Shown: positions 26,313 through 34,603 of the stretch, one piece after another
Numbering within the stretch: position 1 is the first letter of the stretch
Layout of the letters: each line of letters begins with the position of its first letter
From: an uncultured Microscilla sp.
GTDB taxonomy: Bacteria; Bacteroidota; Bacteroidia; Cytophagales; Microscillaceae
NCBI RefSeq assembly: GCF_947493425.1
Contig: NZ_CANLRP010000013.1
Coordinates: forward strand, 1 to 64,000
Direction of reading: 5' to 3'
DNA length: 64,000 nt
The notes under the pieces: model-generated
Told to the model about the DNA's origin: nothing
What the model saw: only the letters and a program-made list of their open reading frames with translations
The model's database searches: none
Program-made: the position numbers and the translations under genes

Positions 26313-27197
26313 TCATAGTGCTTCAATTTCTTCTGTTGATAAACCAGTAATGCTGTGAATAGTAGAGGCATCTATGCCCTTGGCTTTCATTTTTCGGGCG
26401 GTTTCTCTGATGGCCTCTGCTTTGCCCTCTTCTCTACCCTCCTCTCTACCTTCCTCTCTGCCTTCTTCTCTGCCTTCTTTTATAGCTGTATTCACCACAT
26501 TATTAAAATCCCATACATGTTTCAAGCTATCCCGGTATGCCTGTTGGTCTTTTGGGTTGAGTTTAACAATTTCAGCAGCATCAAACAGTTTTTTGAAAAT
26601 ACGTTCTTGCAATGCTGGGGGCACTTCATGAAATCTTGACAAGTTTTTGAGTAAATACATCCATTTATCAAAGCGAGTTTCAAGCTCATCAGCGGTTTTG
26701 TTAAACTTGGGCATTTCGAGGTAGATAAAGGTCAGTTTATCATAAAAAACCTCTTGGGTTTCGGTGTCTATTAGTTGAATGTGGTGTTTAAATTTATTAT
26801 TACCCTCTTGGTGCCTATTAAACACAAAATCCATAATACTAATGGTATACACCGCCTCTAGCTTGAAATTCCAATCACTGCCTGTAACGGCTTGTTCCTG
26901 AATAGGAAAAGTAGCATAGTAAATACTTCGGTCTTTGAAATACTCCTGTTTTACTTTTTGTAGCTCCACAATAAACTTTTCTCCTCGGTCATTTTGGCAA
27001 TAGAGGTCAAAAATAGCCCTTCTATCGAGAGGACTATTAGGCATTTGCTCGTTTTTGAGGTAAGTAATTTCGGTGATGTGTTGTTTGTCTTGGAGCAACT
27101 CGTTGAGAAAATCAATCAACAACTCCTTGTTACTTTCTTCACCAAACAGCTTTTTAAAACCAAAATCGGTAAACGGGTTAATAAATCTTTCTGACAT
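26313..27197 (-). CDS. Rpn-family (PD-(D/E)XK) nuclease, copy 1 with EGRE-repeat tail
   Basis: A 294-residue protein of the Rpn/PDDEXK-transposase-nuclease family: MSERFINPFTDFGFKKLFGE at the start, then RAIFDLYCQNDRGEKFIVELQ, which holds the D...E.Q catalytic core near residues 62-78. Relatives (RpnA-E) are DNA endonucleases that promote RecA-independent recombination. The C-terminal region has four to five EGRE repeats then a helix (ARKMKAKGIDASTIHSITGL). The first 240 residues are almost identical to copy 2; the tails differ. The gene sits between bioB and bioF on the opposite strand. Confidence 0.85.
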   Translation of the reverse strand: MSERFINPFTDFGFKKLFGEESNKELLIDFLNELLQDKQHITEITYLKNEQMPNSPLDRRAIFDLYCQNDRGEKFIVELQKVKQEYFKDRSIYYATFPIQEQAVTGSDWNFKLEAVYTISIMDFVFNRHQEGNNKFKHHIQLIDTETQEVFYDKLTFIYLEMPKFNKTADELETRFDKWMYLLKNLSRFHEVPPALQERIFKKLFDAAEIVKLNPKDQQAYRDSLKHVWDFNNVVNTAIKEGREEGREEGREEGREEGKAEAIRETARKMKAKGIDASTIHSITGLSTEEIEAL

Positions 27198-27229
27198 AAT
27201 AAAGCAAGGGTTTAATTGTAATTGTTATT

Positions 27230-28054
27230 TTAGAGTGCCTCGATTTCTTCGGCAGATAAACCAGTAGCTTTGGCAATGGTAGCGGAGTCTACACCTTGAG
27301 CTTTTAGGTTAAGAGCTATTTCTACAGAGTTTTCTTTTACTGCCGTATTCACCACATTATTAAAATCCCAAACATGCTTCAAACTCTCCCTATAAGCCTG
27401 TTGATCTTGTGGATTGAGTTTAACAATTTCGGCAGCATCAAACAATTTTTTGAAAATACGTTCTTGCAATGCTGGGGGCACTTCATGAAATCTTGACAAG
27501 TTTTTGAGTAAATACATCCATTTATCAAAGCGAGTTTCAAGCTCATCAGCGGTTTTGTTAAACTTGGGCATTTCGAGGTAGATAAAGGTCAGTTTATCAT
27601 AAAAAACCTCTTGGGTTTCGGTGTCTATTAGTTGAATGTGGTGTTTAAATTTATTATTACCCTCTTGGTACCTATTAAACACAAAATCCATAATACTAAT
27701 AGTATACACCGCCTCTAGCTTGAAATTCCAATCACTGCCTGTAACGGCTTGTTCCTGAATAGGAAAAGTAGCATAGTAAATACTTCGGTCTTTGAAATAC
27801 TCCTGTTTTACTTTTTGTAGCTCCACAATAAACTTTTCTCCTCGGTCATTTTGGCAATAGAGGTCAAAAATAGCCCTTCTATCGAGAGGACTATTAGGCA
27901 TTTGCTCGTTTTTGAGGTAAGTAATTTCGGTGATGTGTTGTTTGTCTTGGAGCAACTCGTTGAGAAAATCAATCAACAACTCCTTGTTACTTTCTTCACC
28001 AAACAGCTTTTTAAAACCAAAATCGGTAAACGGGTTAATAAATCTTTCTGACAT
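27230..28054 (-). CDS. Rpn-family (PD-(D/E)XK) nuclease, copy 2
   Basis: A 274-residue protein whose first 240 residues differ from copy 1 at only a few positions (for example NRYQEG versus NRHQEG, NPQDQQAYRES versus NPKDQQAYRDS). It has the same D...E.Q core. The tail lacks the EGRE repeats and reads TAVKENSVEIALNLKAQGVDSATIAKATGLS. The start sites lie 857 bp apart, and 19 bp upstream of each ATG (AATAAAGCAAGGGTTTA) are also shared, so this is a recent tandem duplication. Confidence 0.85.
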   Translation of the reverse strand: MSERFINPFTDFGFKKLFGEESNKELLIDFLNELLQDKQHITEITYLKNEQMPNSPLDRRAIFDLYCQNDRGEKFIVELQKVKQEYFKDRSIYYATFPIQEQAVTGSDWNFKLEAVYTISIMDFVFNRYQEGNNKFKHHIQLIDTETQEVFYDKLTFIYLEMPKFNKTADELETRFDKWMYLLKNLSRFHEVPPALQERIFKKLFDAAEIVKLNPQDQQAYRESLKHVWDFNNVVNTAVKENSVEIALNLKAQGVDSATIAKATGLSAEEIEAL

Positions 28055-28108
28055 AATAAAGCAAGGGTTTAAATAAACAACTTATCACAAACTTAAGCAT
28101 TTAACTGC

Positions 28109-28116
28109 TAACTTTG
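28109..28116 (+). promoter_or_regulatory. Promoter -7 box of bioF-bioD
   Basis: TAACTTTG is a perfect TAnnTTTG box, 18 bp upstream of the bioF ATG. No clear -33 TTG is present. It indicates bioF and bioD have their own promoter, apart from bioB. Confidence 0.5.
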
Positions 28117-28134
28117 TGGTCTAATTGACTGAAT

Positions 28135-29274
28135 ATGGACAGGATAAAAACCTCGCAGAATTTTTTAGATAAACGCCTCCAAAAACGCCAGGAAGATGGT
28201 TTACTGCGTACTTTGGTAGATAAACACCATTTAATAGATTTTTGCTCGAACGATTATCTTGGAATGGCACGCAGTGATGCTTTCAAGGCGTTGATTGAGC
28301 AAAAAGTGGCACAAACAAACCAATTAACCTCCACTATAGGAGCCACTGGGTCGCGGCTTATTTCGGGCAACCTTCAGTATACCGAACAACTGGAGCAAAG
28401 CATTGCCGACTTTCATCAGGCAGAGGCAGGGCTGTTGTTTAATTCTGGATATGATGCCAACATAGGCATTTTTGCTGCACTTGCCCATAAAGGAGATACA
28501 ATCATTACTGATGAGTTTGCCCATGCTAGTATGATAGATGGTGCCCGCCTGAGTCATGCCAAAAGATTGAGGTTTAAACATAATAATGTGGCAGACCTGG
28601 AAAAAAAGCTAGGCGTTGCAGAAGGCAATGTTTTTATTGGGGTAGAGTCGGTATACTCTATGGATGGCGATCTGGCACCATTGAAAGCTATAGCAGATTT
28701 GGCCGAGAAATATGGAGCTCATCTGATTGTAGATGAAGCCCACGCTACGGGGGTGTTTGGCAACAAGGGAGAGGGGGTAGTACAAGCCGAAAATCTGCAG
28801 GAAAGGGTTTTGTTACGTATGCATACTTTTGGCAAAGCATTGGGCACTCATGGGGCTATAGTGTTAGGCAGCCACCACCTACGCGACTATCTCATCAACT
28901 TTACCCGTTCTTTTATTTATACCACTTCGTTGCCTTTTCACTCTTTGTTAAGCATAGAGGCTGCCTATGAGTTATTACCTGGTTGTCAGGCAGAACGCCA
29001 GCACCTACAGTATTTGATTGACTTTTTTCAAAAACAATTGCGCCAGCAAACACCTTATCAAATACTCGATAGCCCGTCACCCATTCAAGGGGTAATAGTA
29101 CCAGGCAACGCACAAGCCAAGGCTGTATCGCAAAAACTAGCAACTGCTGGCTTTTATGTAAAAGCAATTCTAAGCCCTACAGTACCTGCTAAACAAGAAC
29201 GACTTCGGATATGTTTACATGCTTTTAATACCGAAGCCGAGCTTCGACAAATGATTGAAACTATTAAAAACTAA
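28135..29274 (+). CDS. bioF: 8-amino-7-oxononanoate synthase BioF
   Basis: A 379-residue PLP-dependent fold-type I enzyme of the alpha-oxoamine synthase family. It has DFCSNDYLGMA, GSTGSRLISGN-like GATGSRLISGN, VDEAHATGVFG and the PLP lysine in HTFGKALGTHGA (Lys234). The family also includes glycine C-acetyltransferase; the call to BioF rests on the bioD gene 6 bp downstream. It joins pimeloyl-ACP/CoA and alanine to make KAPA. A perfect -7 box precedes it. Confidence 0.92.
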   Translation: MDRIKTSQNFLDKRLQKRQEDGLLRTLVDKHHLIDFCSNDYLGMARSDAFKALIEQKVAQTNQLTSTIGATGSRLISGNLQYTEQLEQSIADFHQAEAGLLFNSGYDANIGIFAALAHKGDTIITDEFAHASMIDGARLSHAKRLRFKHNNVADLEKKLGVAEGNVFIGVESVYSMDGDLAPLKAIADLAEKYGAHLIVDEAHATGVFGNKGEGVVQAENLQERVLLRMHTFGKALGTHGAIVLGSHHLRDYLINFTRSFIYTTSLPFHSLLSIEAAYELLPGCQAERQHLQYLIDFFQKQLRQQTPYQILDSPSPIQGVIVPGNAQAKAVSQKLATAGFYVKAILSPTVPAKQERLRICLHAFNTEAELRQMIETIKN

Positions 29275-29280
29275 TCTTAC

Positions 29281-29895
29281 ATGAAACATCAATATATTAT
29301 TGCAGGGATAGATACCGAAATTGGTAAAACTGTAGTGTCAGCTATTGTGGCCGAAGCATTGCAAGCCGATTATTGGAAGCCCATTCAGTCAGGTGAATTA
29401 GACAACTCTGACACCCACAAAGTAGAAGCTTTGGTAAGTAACCATAATGCGGTATTTCACCCTGAAGCCTATAGGTTTAAAGAACCTATGTCGCCCCATG
29501 CTGCTGCGGCTATAGATGGGGTAACTATAGAGCCAAATAAAATACAACTCCCCGATACTCGCAACCATTTGGTGGTAGAGCTTGCTGGAGGCTTGATGGT
29601 ACCTTTGACCCACGAATTTTTGAATATCCACTTGATCAAGCAGCTAGGTATTCCGGTTATTCTGGTATCTAAATACTATTTGGGGAGTATTAACCATACC
29701 TTATTATCTATAGAATTGCTCAAGGCGCATAAGGTTGACATCAAAGGAATTATCTTTAATGGTGAGCCTACCCCTAGTAGCAAAGAAGCTATTCTAGCTT
29801 ATAGCCAAGTACCTTGCCTGGGTGAAATTCCCTGGATAGAAGGACCACTTACCCAATCTGTGGTGTCATCTTTGGCAAAATTGTTAAGTTTTTAG
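29281..29895 (+). CDS. bioD: Dethiobiotin synthase BioD
   Basis: A 204-residue P-loop enzyme (GIDTEIGKTVVSA, Lys16) that closes the ureido ring of biotin from DAPA, CO2 and ATP. Family blocks: DYWKPIQSGE, YRFKEPMSPHAAA, LVVELAGGLMVPL. It lies 6 bp after bioF, as an operon. The enzyme between these two steps, BioA, is not present in the window. A terminator follows at 29936. Confidence 0.95.
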   Translation: MKHQYIIAGIDTEIGKTVVSAIVAEALQADYWKPIQSGELDNSDTHKVEALVSNHNAVFHPEAYRFKEPMSPHAAAAIDGVTIEPNKIQLPDTRNHLVVELAGGLMVPLTHEFLNIHLIKQLGIPVILVSKYYLGSINHTLLSIELLKAHKVDIKGIIFNGEPTPSSKEAILAYSQVPCLGEIPWIEGPLTQSVVSSLAKLLSF

Positions 29896-29935
29896 CCAAG
29901 TACCTGTGAAGGTTTGTTGATGACTATAAACTACA

Positions 29936-29979
29936 AGGTAGCATTCCTCCTGAAATCAGAAAGAGGGTGCTACTTTTTT
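29936..29979 (+). terminator. Rho-independent terminator after bioD
   Basis: AGGTAGCATTCCTC pairs with the later AGAGGGTGCTACTT (a few bulges) followed by a run of T. It lies about 40 bp after the bioD stop. Confidence 0.7.
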
Positions 29980-30007
29980 ATTGAAGCTCTTTTTGTTTTT
30001 TCTTAAC

Positions 30008-30172
30008 TTAGGAATGGTGTAAAAATAAATTTCTATAGTAACGCTAAAATATTTTGTTGCTAGACGCGGTAAAAAATCGGCTAATAGCAGCGCTATTCGG
30101 CTATTTTTTAACAAAGTATAGCCTCAAAAGATGAGGTTAAGAATGTAAATTTATTTTGGTACCATTCCTTAG
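30008..30172. repeat. Palindromic TIR element, family B, copy 2
   Basis: TTAGGAATGGTGTAAAAATA is the left end and the inverse of the right end reads TAAGGAATGGTACCAAAATA. The inner stem is AAAAAATCGGCTAATAGC...GCTATTCGGCTATTTTTT, approximately. Its right edge is one base from the stop codon of the HhH-protein gene. No ORF. Confidence 0.75.
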
Positions 30173-30173
30173 G

Positions 30174-31160
30174 TTAAAAAGCAATATAAGGCGTAAGCTG
30201 GGCAAGTTTGGCTTCGTCTATAATTTTAATTTTACCTAAGTCTTTGATAGAATTGTAATTGCCGTGATGTTCCCGGTAATTGACAATGATTTTTGCTAAT
30301 TTATAACCGATATAAGGGTGAGCCTTGAGTATTTCAAATTTGGCAGTATTTATATTGATTTTTTTGATATTGGCAGGCGTCAACGAGGTGTGTTGTAATA
30401 AAGTGGCAATGACTTCGGGCTTGAGCCCATAAATATCTTTGAGTTGTTCAGTGTTAGAAAATCCCCCCAAACGATTTCTTAAATTAATTATTCGCTCAGA
30501 AAGTGCTTCACCTATTCCTTTGATTTGCTTCAGCTGTTCGGTAGTGGCCTCGTTTAAGTCAAACGGTGCAATTTTGTCTTCCTGGGTAGCAAACGGGCTG
30601 GCGGTGGTGTACTTTCGGTTTTTGGGTGCTTCATACTTGTCTGGTAGTTGAATATATGCCTCCAGTTGATCATAAGCTCTTTCAGGAAAACCATAAATCT
30701 TTTTTAAGTCACTTTTTTGGCGAAACTTGCCTCCTTTGGATACATAGTTTTGAATACGCCCGGCTACTTTAGCCGAAAATCCCAATTTCTGCCAATCTTG
30801 TACTGTAGCAGTGTTAGGATCAAATGCGAAAAATTCATTGGGAGTGTAGGCAGGTGTTTTTTTGTATTTCTTTTTGCGTGAGTAGCGAGGGGCTTTGATA
30901 TAAGCAGAAGATTTTTTGTATTCTTTTTTTTCGGCCGCCAGTTCAGCGGTTTGTTTGGCAATGAGTGCTTCCAAACTATCTAATGTGCTTTGGTCTGAGT
31001 TGTCTACTTGCCTTTTACTAAAACTACCCAAGGGTGGGTTAATCAGCAATATGGTAACCAGTACCACCAACAATGCCATAAGAATGACAAAGCCGTTGGT
31101 TTCTTTGCGTGAAAATCCAAAATAGTTACGTATCCAAAGTTTTACACGTTTCATAAGCAT
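30174..31160 (-). CDS. Membrane-anchored helix-hairpin-helix protein (ComEA-like)
   Basis: A 328-residue protein with one N-terminal transmembrane helix (GFVILMALLVVLVTILLI, residues 22-40), then a basic low-complexity linker and three HhH-type modules. These begin near FDPNTATVQDWQKLGFS, FDLNEATTEQLKQIKGIGEALSERI and ININTAKFEILKAHPYIGYKLAKII. HhH modules bind DNA without sequence preference, and ComEA uses them in DNA uptake; here the function is unproven. It is probably anchored with the HhH part outside the cytoplasm. Monocistronic; the family B element abuts its stop. Confidence 0.85.
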   Translation of the reverse strand: MLMKRVKLWIRNYFGFSRKETNGFVILMALLVVLVTILLINPPLGSFSKRQVDNSDQSTLDSLEALIAKQTAELAAEKKEYKKSSAYIKAPRYSRKKKYKKTPAYTPNEFFAFDPNTATVQDWQKLGFSAKVAGRIQNYVSKGGKFRQKSDLKKIYGFPERAYDQLEAYIQLPDKYEAPKNRKYTTASPFATQEDKIAPFDLNEATTEQLKQIKGIGEALSERIINLRNRLGGFSNTEQLKDIYGLKPEVIATLLQHTSLTPANIKKININTAKFEILKAHPYIGYKLAKIIVNYREHHGNYNSIKDLGKIKIIDEAKLAQLTPYIAF

Positions 31161-31258
31161 TTAGTTAAGGTAGGTGTATCTTAGGGAGATACTTGATTTT
31201 GAATACGTGTATGATGCTTTTGAGGTTCAAAACTTCGCATCTGACTTCTATAAATAAG

Positions 31259-31290
31259 AATGTGTAGCAATGAAATCACTGCTACACATT
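31259..31290 (-). terminator. Hairpin terminator of the NSS/MetS operon
   Basis: AATGTGTAGCA pairs with TGCTACACATT around a 10-base loop; on the minus strand it lies 13 bp past the stop of the small MetS-like ORF. Followed by CTTATTTAT. Confidence 0.65.
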
Positions 31291-31302
31291 ATTTATTTTT
31301 TA

Positions 31303-31422
31303 TTACTCATCTTCTAAGTTAGACTTAGAAGGAGTGGTCAATACTTTTCTAAAAAAATAAGCCATAGTTAAGGTAACAGTCACTTGTACTGTTATCATCA
31401 TTATTAACGCTGAGGTACTCAT
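31303..31422 (-). CDS. metS: MetS-like small subunit of an NSS transporter
   Basis: A 39-residue ORF with one transmembrane helix (MSTSALIMMITVQVTVTLTM start) and a short basic/acidic tail (FFRKVLTTPSKSNLEDE). It lies 42 bp downstream of the NSS symporter gene on the same strand. In several bacteria the methionine/alanine symporter MetP needs a tiny partner MetS of this size, position and shape. The call is made from context and composition; similarity needs a profile search. Confidence 0.75.
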   Translation of the reverse strand: MSTSALIMMITVQVTVTLTMAYFFRKVLTTPSKSNLEDE

Positions 31423-31464
31423 TTAATTTATGTTTTAGTTTTGTAAATGCTAATACTTGAAGGG

Positions 31465-33348
31465 TTACAGGTTTTCTTTAGTCCTTCTTTTACTGGCTTG
31501 GTATACTAATACCGTAATAAAGATAAATACGCCTAATAACAGCAAACGACCAAGGTTGATATAGAATATCTGATTGGTAAAACTACCAGTAGCTATTTTA
31601 TCTTTAAACTTCACCTTGTCTCCTTCTTTGATGGTTACCTTGGCGCTCTTGCCTCCGTATTGTGCCACGTTGATTGACCGCACTACAGTCATGGAATCAA
31701 AAGGGGTGACACTCTTTTCGTTGGTATATGTTTTTATTTTGCCTTCAGGAGTTTTGTAGTACTTTTTACTCTGGCTCAACTGTATAGTAGTACCCTGTAT
31801 TTTGGTTACTATACTTTCACCTTCTACATCATTCTCAAAGCTATCGGCAAAGAAAGACTTGTTGGCTTTTACACCCTGGTTAGTAATTTGCCCAATGATA
31901 CTATCATCAGCAAGGGCAAATTGTCCGTTAAAGAGCTTGTTCCAATCGCCACCTACTGGTTTTATCAAAGCGCCTAAGAATACAATCAACAAAAGCGTAG
32001 GGGTGACCCATTTAATGATGGGTTTAAAAAATGATGGAATGGTAATGTCAGCCCCTTCGTTGATCTCTGCCCAGCCTTTGGTCATACCAAACACCCAGGC
32101 AAACAAAATCACTTCGGCCAGAGCAAATACTACCAAAGCAATGGTTCCTGCCCAGTAGTCATACTCTCCAAAGACCCCTTGACTGTAGAACATTACCGAT
32201 GGCAAACCGACAATAAGTGTAATGACCCCAAACGATAAGGCGGCCTTTTTGCGTCCCCAATTAAACTCATCTTGCATAAAGCCCATCCAGGGAGTACCCA
32301 TGGCCAACGATGAGGTAATGCCCGCAAAAAAGAGTAACCCAAACCACATTACTCCAGCTACTACGCTCAGTACGCTGCCCCATTGGTCGAACAGGTAAGG
32401 CATGGTTTGGAAAGCCATAGAGAAGCCAGCATTGTTTTGTGCCCACTCAAGCCCCAGGTAACCCACTGCAATAGGAATAACAACGGATGCACCCAGTACA
32501 ATTTCTACAAAACCGTTCATCCATCCGGCAGACATTGCGTTGAGGGCAATATCGTCTTTAGAACGTACATAAGAAGCATAACACTGAATAGTACCCATAC
32601 CTACCGAGAGCGTAAAGAATATTTGCCCTGCAGCGGCCATCCATACTTTAAAATCCCAGATACTGGATGCTTGTGGTTTCCATAAGAAATCTAATGCTAA
32701 GAAAGAGTTACAGTCAGTACAACCTTCTGGCGCACCAGACGACCCCAGGGTAATGCCGCGAATGGCAAGAAAAGCTCCGAACAAGATGAGCATAGGCATG
32801 CCAAATTTGGCTACTTTTTCTACCCCGCCACTTAAGCCTTTAGATAGTATATATATATTGAGAGATAGCGTAATAACATAAATGATAAGTGCAGGTACAG
32901 GAATACCCATAAAAGAATCGGTATAGGAATCGAAGTAGGCTGAAACTGCTTCAGGGCTTGATCCGGCAAAACCTCTTGTGATAGACTTCCAAACATAAGT
33001 AAGTGTCCAGGACTCGATATAGGTGTAATAGGCAGCTACCGCAATGTTGGTAAAAATACCAAATACACCAAAATACTTCCAAAACTTACGTTTACCCATG
33101 GTATCAAGGATAAACGGTGTAGAGTGGTTACCCTGACGCCCCCCAAAACGCCCTACTGACCATTCAACCCAAAGGAGAGGAATACCCATTAATACAAAAC
33201 ATACCAAATAGGGGATAATAAAAGCTCCTCCTCCATTCTGAACAGCTTGCACAGGAAAGCGAAGAAAGTTTCCTAAACCTACGGCGTTTCCAGCCATAGC
33301 CAATACCAGTCCGACCCGAGAACCCCAGGCTTCTTTATTTGTACTCAT
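31465..33348 (-). CDS. Sodium-dependent NSS/SNF family symporter (MetP-like)
   Basis: A 627-residue transporter with about 12 transmembrane helices and the NSS signature WGSRVGLVLAMAGNAVGLGNFLRFPVQA in helix 1, then NGGGAFIIPYL. It imports amino acids or similar solutes with Na+. Unusual is a soluble insert of about 120 residues before the last helix (ADDSIIGQITNQG to GDKVKFKDKIATG), which contains a beta-rich sequence. The small MetS-like gene follows, so methionine or alanine transport is the best guess. Confidence 0.92.
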   Translation of the reverse strand: MSTNKEAWGSRVGLVLAMAGNAVGLGNFLRFPVQAVQNGGGAFIIPYLVCFVLMGIPLLWVEWSVGRFGGRQGNHSTPFILDTMGKRKFWKYFGVFGIFTNIAVAAYYTYIESWTLTYVWKSITRGFAGSSPEAVSAYFDSYTDSFMGIPVPALIIYVITLSLNIYILSKGLSGGVEKVAKFGMPMLILFGAFLAIRGITLGSSGAPEGCTDCNSFLALDFLWKPQASSIWDFKVWMAAAGQIFFTLSVGMGTIQCYASYVRSKDDIALNAMSAGWMNGFVEIVLGASVVIPIAVGYLGLEWAQNNAGFSMAFQTMPYLFDQWGSVLSVVAGVMWFGLLFFAGITSSLAMGTPWMGFMQDEFNWGRKKAALSFGVITLIVGLPSVMFYSQGVFGEYDYWAGTIALVVFALAEVILFAWVFGMTKGWAEINEGADITIPSFFKPIIKWVTPTLLLIVFLGALIKPVGGDWNKLFNGQFALADDSIIGQITNQGVKANKSFFADSFENDVEGESIVTKIQGTTIQLSQSKKYYKTPEGKIKTYTNEKSVTPFDSMTVVRSINVAQYGGKSAKVTIKEGDKVKFKDKIATGSFTNQIFYINLGRLLLLGVFIFITVLVYQASKRRTKENL

Positions 33349-34065
33349 TTATCAAATAGTTGGATTTAATACTGAATCAATGAATGGCTAAACTACAGCA
33401 TATTTTTGAGTTGTGCAATTAGATATGATTTAAAGTTACACGCCTACGTTTTTTTTAAGTTTAAGTTTGATTTTATTTAGTTTAATTTCATTCAAAAGAG
33501 ATATAATTTTTGTTAACTCTACCCATTTCCCCTCATTTTGAAGGTGGTAGAATACCTTCATGTAGTCTAATATTTACGACTAAAATTGAGTGAGATTTAC
33601 TTTTTTGAGCAATACTTCTTTTTTTTTTTATCCTAAAAAACTAACTTAGAACTTTAAGGAATGGTAAAAAAATAAGTGACCGATTTCGAGGTAGAGATTT
33701 TCTACTTAGCTGAGGCACTTTTGGCCGAAGGCAACGCTTAGCACAGCATCGTTGGTTTGGTGGGTGTCGTTCGCTTTTTGAATCTTGATGTATATCAGAA
33801 CAAGCGTTATGGTTAAAAAAGCTCATAGTCTCGATTGATCGGGGAAAATTATTTTTTGTTCATTCTTAAGAGTGTCCTGTAAAAAAAACCACATAATTAA
33901 ACAGCAAGGCATTACTCATTAAACCAGTAATTTGATTCTAAAACCTGAAGACTGGGTACTGGCAGAAAAGTTGTTTCCTGTGTCATTTGCCTGTTTTTAA
34001 ATAACTTAACTGATTAGGTGAATGAAACTGTAGATGTTTCATAGACTAAAAGCGCCAAATTAAAC
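33349..34065. other. Gap of 717 bp holding a palindromic element
   Basis: Between divergent genes. The family B element occupies 33654-33870. On both sides the DNA is AT-rich with no ORF that can be supported. A promoter for the SiaC-like gene should lie after 33871, but no clear box was found. Confidence 0.4.
33654..33870. repeat. Palindromic TIR element, family B, copy 3
   Basis: The ends TTAAGGAATGGTAAAAAAAT and inverted CTTAAGAATGAACAAAAAAT form terminal inverted repeats. ACCGATTTCGAGG near the left end is the inverse of CCTCGAAATCGGT in the copy at 14385. This is the longest family B copy (217 bp). No ORF. Confidence 0.7.
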
Positions 34066-34446
34066 ATGAAAGATATAGCTATAAAAGGTAATAAGGGAGT
34101 ATATTTTATACCTACAGTCAATTTTAACTCAGATACTGGCGTATGTGAAATTATCGGAGAGTCATATCATCAAGATGCTAAAAAGTTTTATCGCCCTTTG
34201 ATTCAATGGGTAGAAGAGTACATTCAGTCTAAACATCCCATTCGGTTTGACTTCAAACTTACCTACTTCAACACCAATTCATCTAAAGCCTTTCTAAATA
34301 TTCTCAAAGTGTTGAAAAAATACGCCGATGAAGGTGGGCAGGTAGAGGCCAATTGGTATTATCCTACCGAAGATGATGATATTTTGGAAGAAGCCGAGGA
34401 TTTTATACAAGAAACCAAACTGAAAATGAACTTGATTGGTTACTGA
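34066..34446 (+). CDS. SiaC-like regulatory phosphoprotein (DUF1987)
   Basis: A 126-residue protein matching the DUF1987/SiaC family: YFIPTVNFNSDTGVCEIIGES, then LTYFNTNSSKAFLNILKVLK, which holds the phosphorylated Ser/Thr region of SiaC. In Pseudomonas SiaC is controlled by the kinase SiaB and phosphatase SiaA, and activates a diguanylate cyclase. Neither partner is beside it here. Two STAS/SpoIIAA-like proteins exist elsewhere in the window, but a link is not shown. Confidence 0.85.
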   Translation: MKDIAIKGNKGVYFIPTVNFNSDTGVCEIIGESYHQDAKKFYRPLIQWVEEYIQSKHPIRFDFKLTYFNTNSSKAFLNILKVLKKYADEGGQVEANWYYPTEDDDILEEAEDFIQETKLKMNLIGY

Positions 34447-34603
34447 GGTTAGTATAGTCCCTATGTGTAGATTGCGTGTGTTGGAGCTTTTATATTTTGA
34501 CAAATTTGGTGTTGTGACTGCTTTGAGATCAAAACAATGATATAGATGGTTTGTGTGGAATAAGAAAAGCAAATATAACTGTGTTTGTAATAAGAGATAG
34601 GTC

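Noticed and set aside
26400-26475. Repeats near 26.4 kb as a regulatory array
   Set aside because: The CTCT.CC/TTCTCT repeats are the coding DNA of the EGRE repeat tail in the Rpn gene, in frame.
26313-28054. Rpn genes as an insertion sequence
   Set aside because: Databases name this family after transposases, but there are no terminal inverted repeats or target duplications round the pair, and the proteins are Rpn-type nucleases.
28135-29274. BioF gene as glycine C-acetyltransferase (kbl)
   Set aside because: The families are close, but bioD follows by 6 bp and no tdh gene is near, so BioF is preferred.
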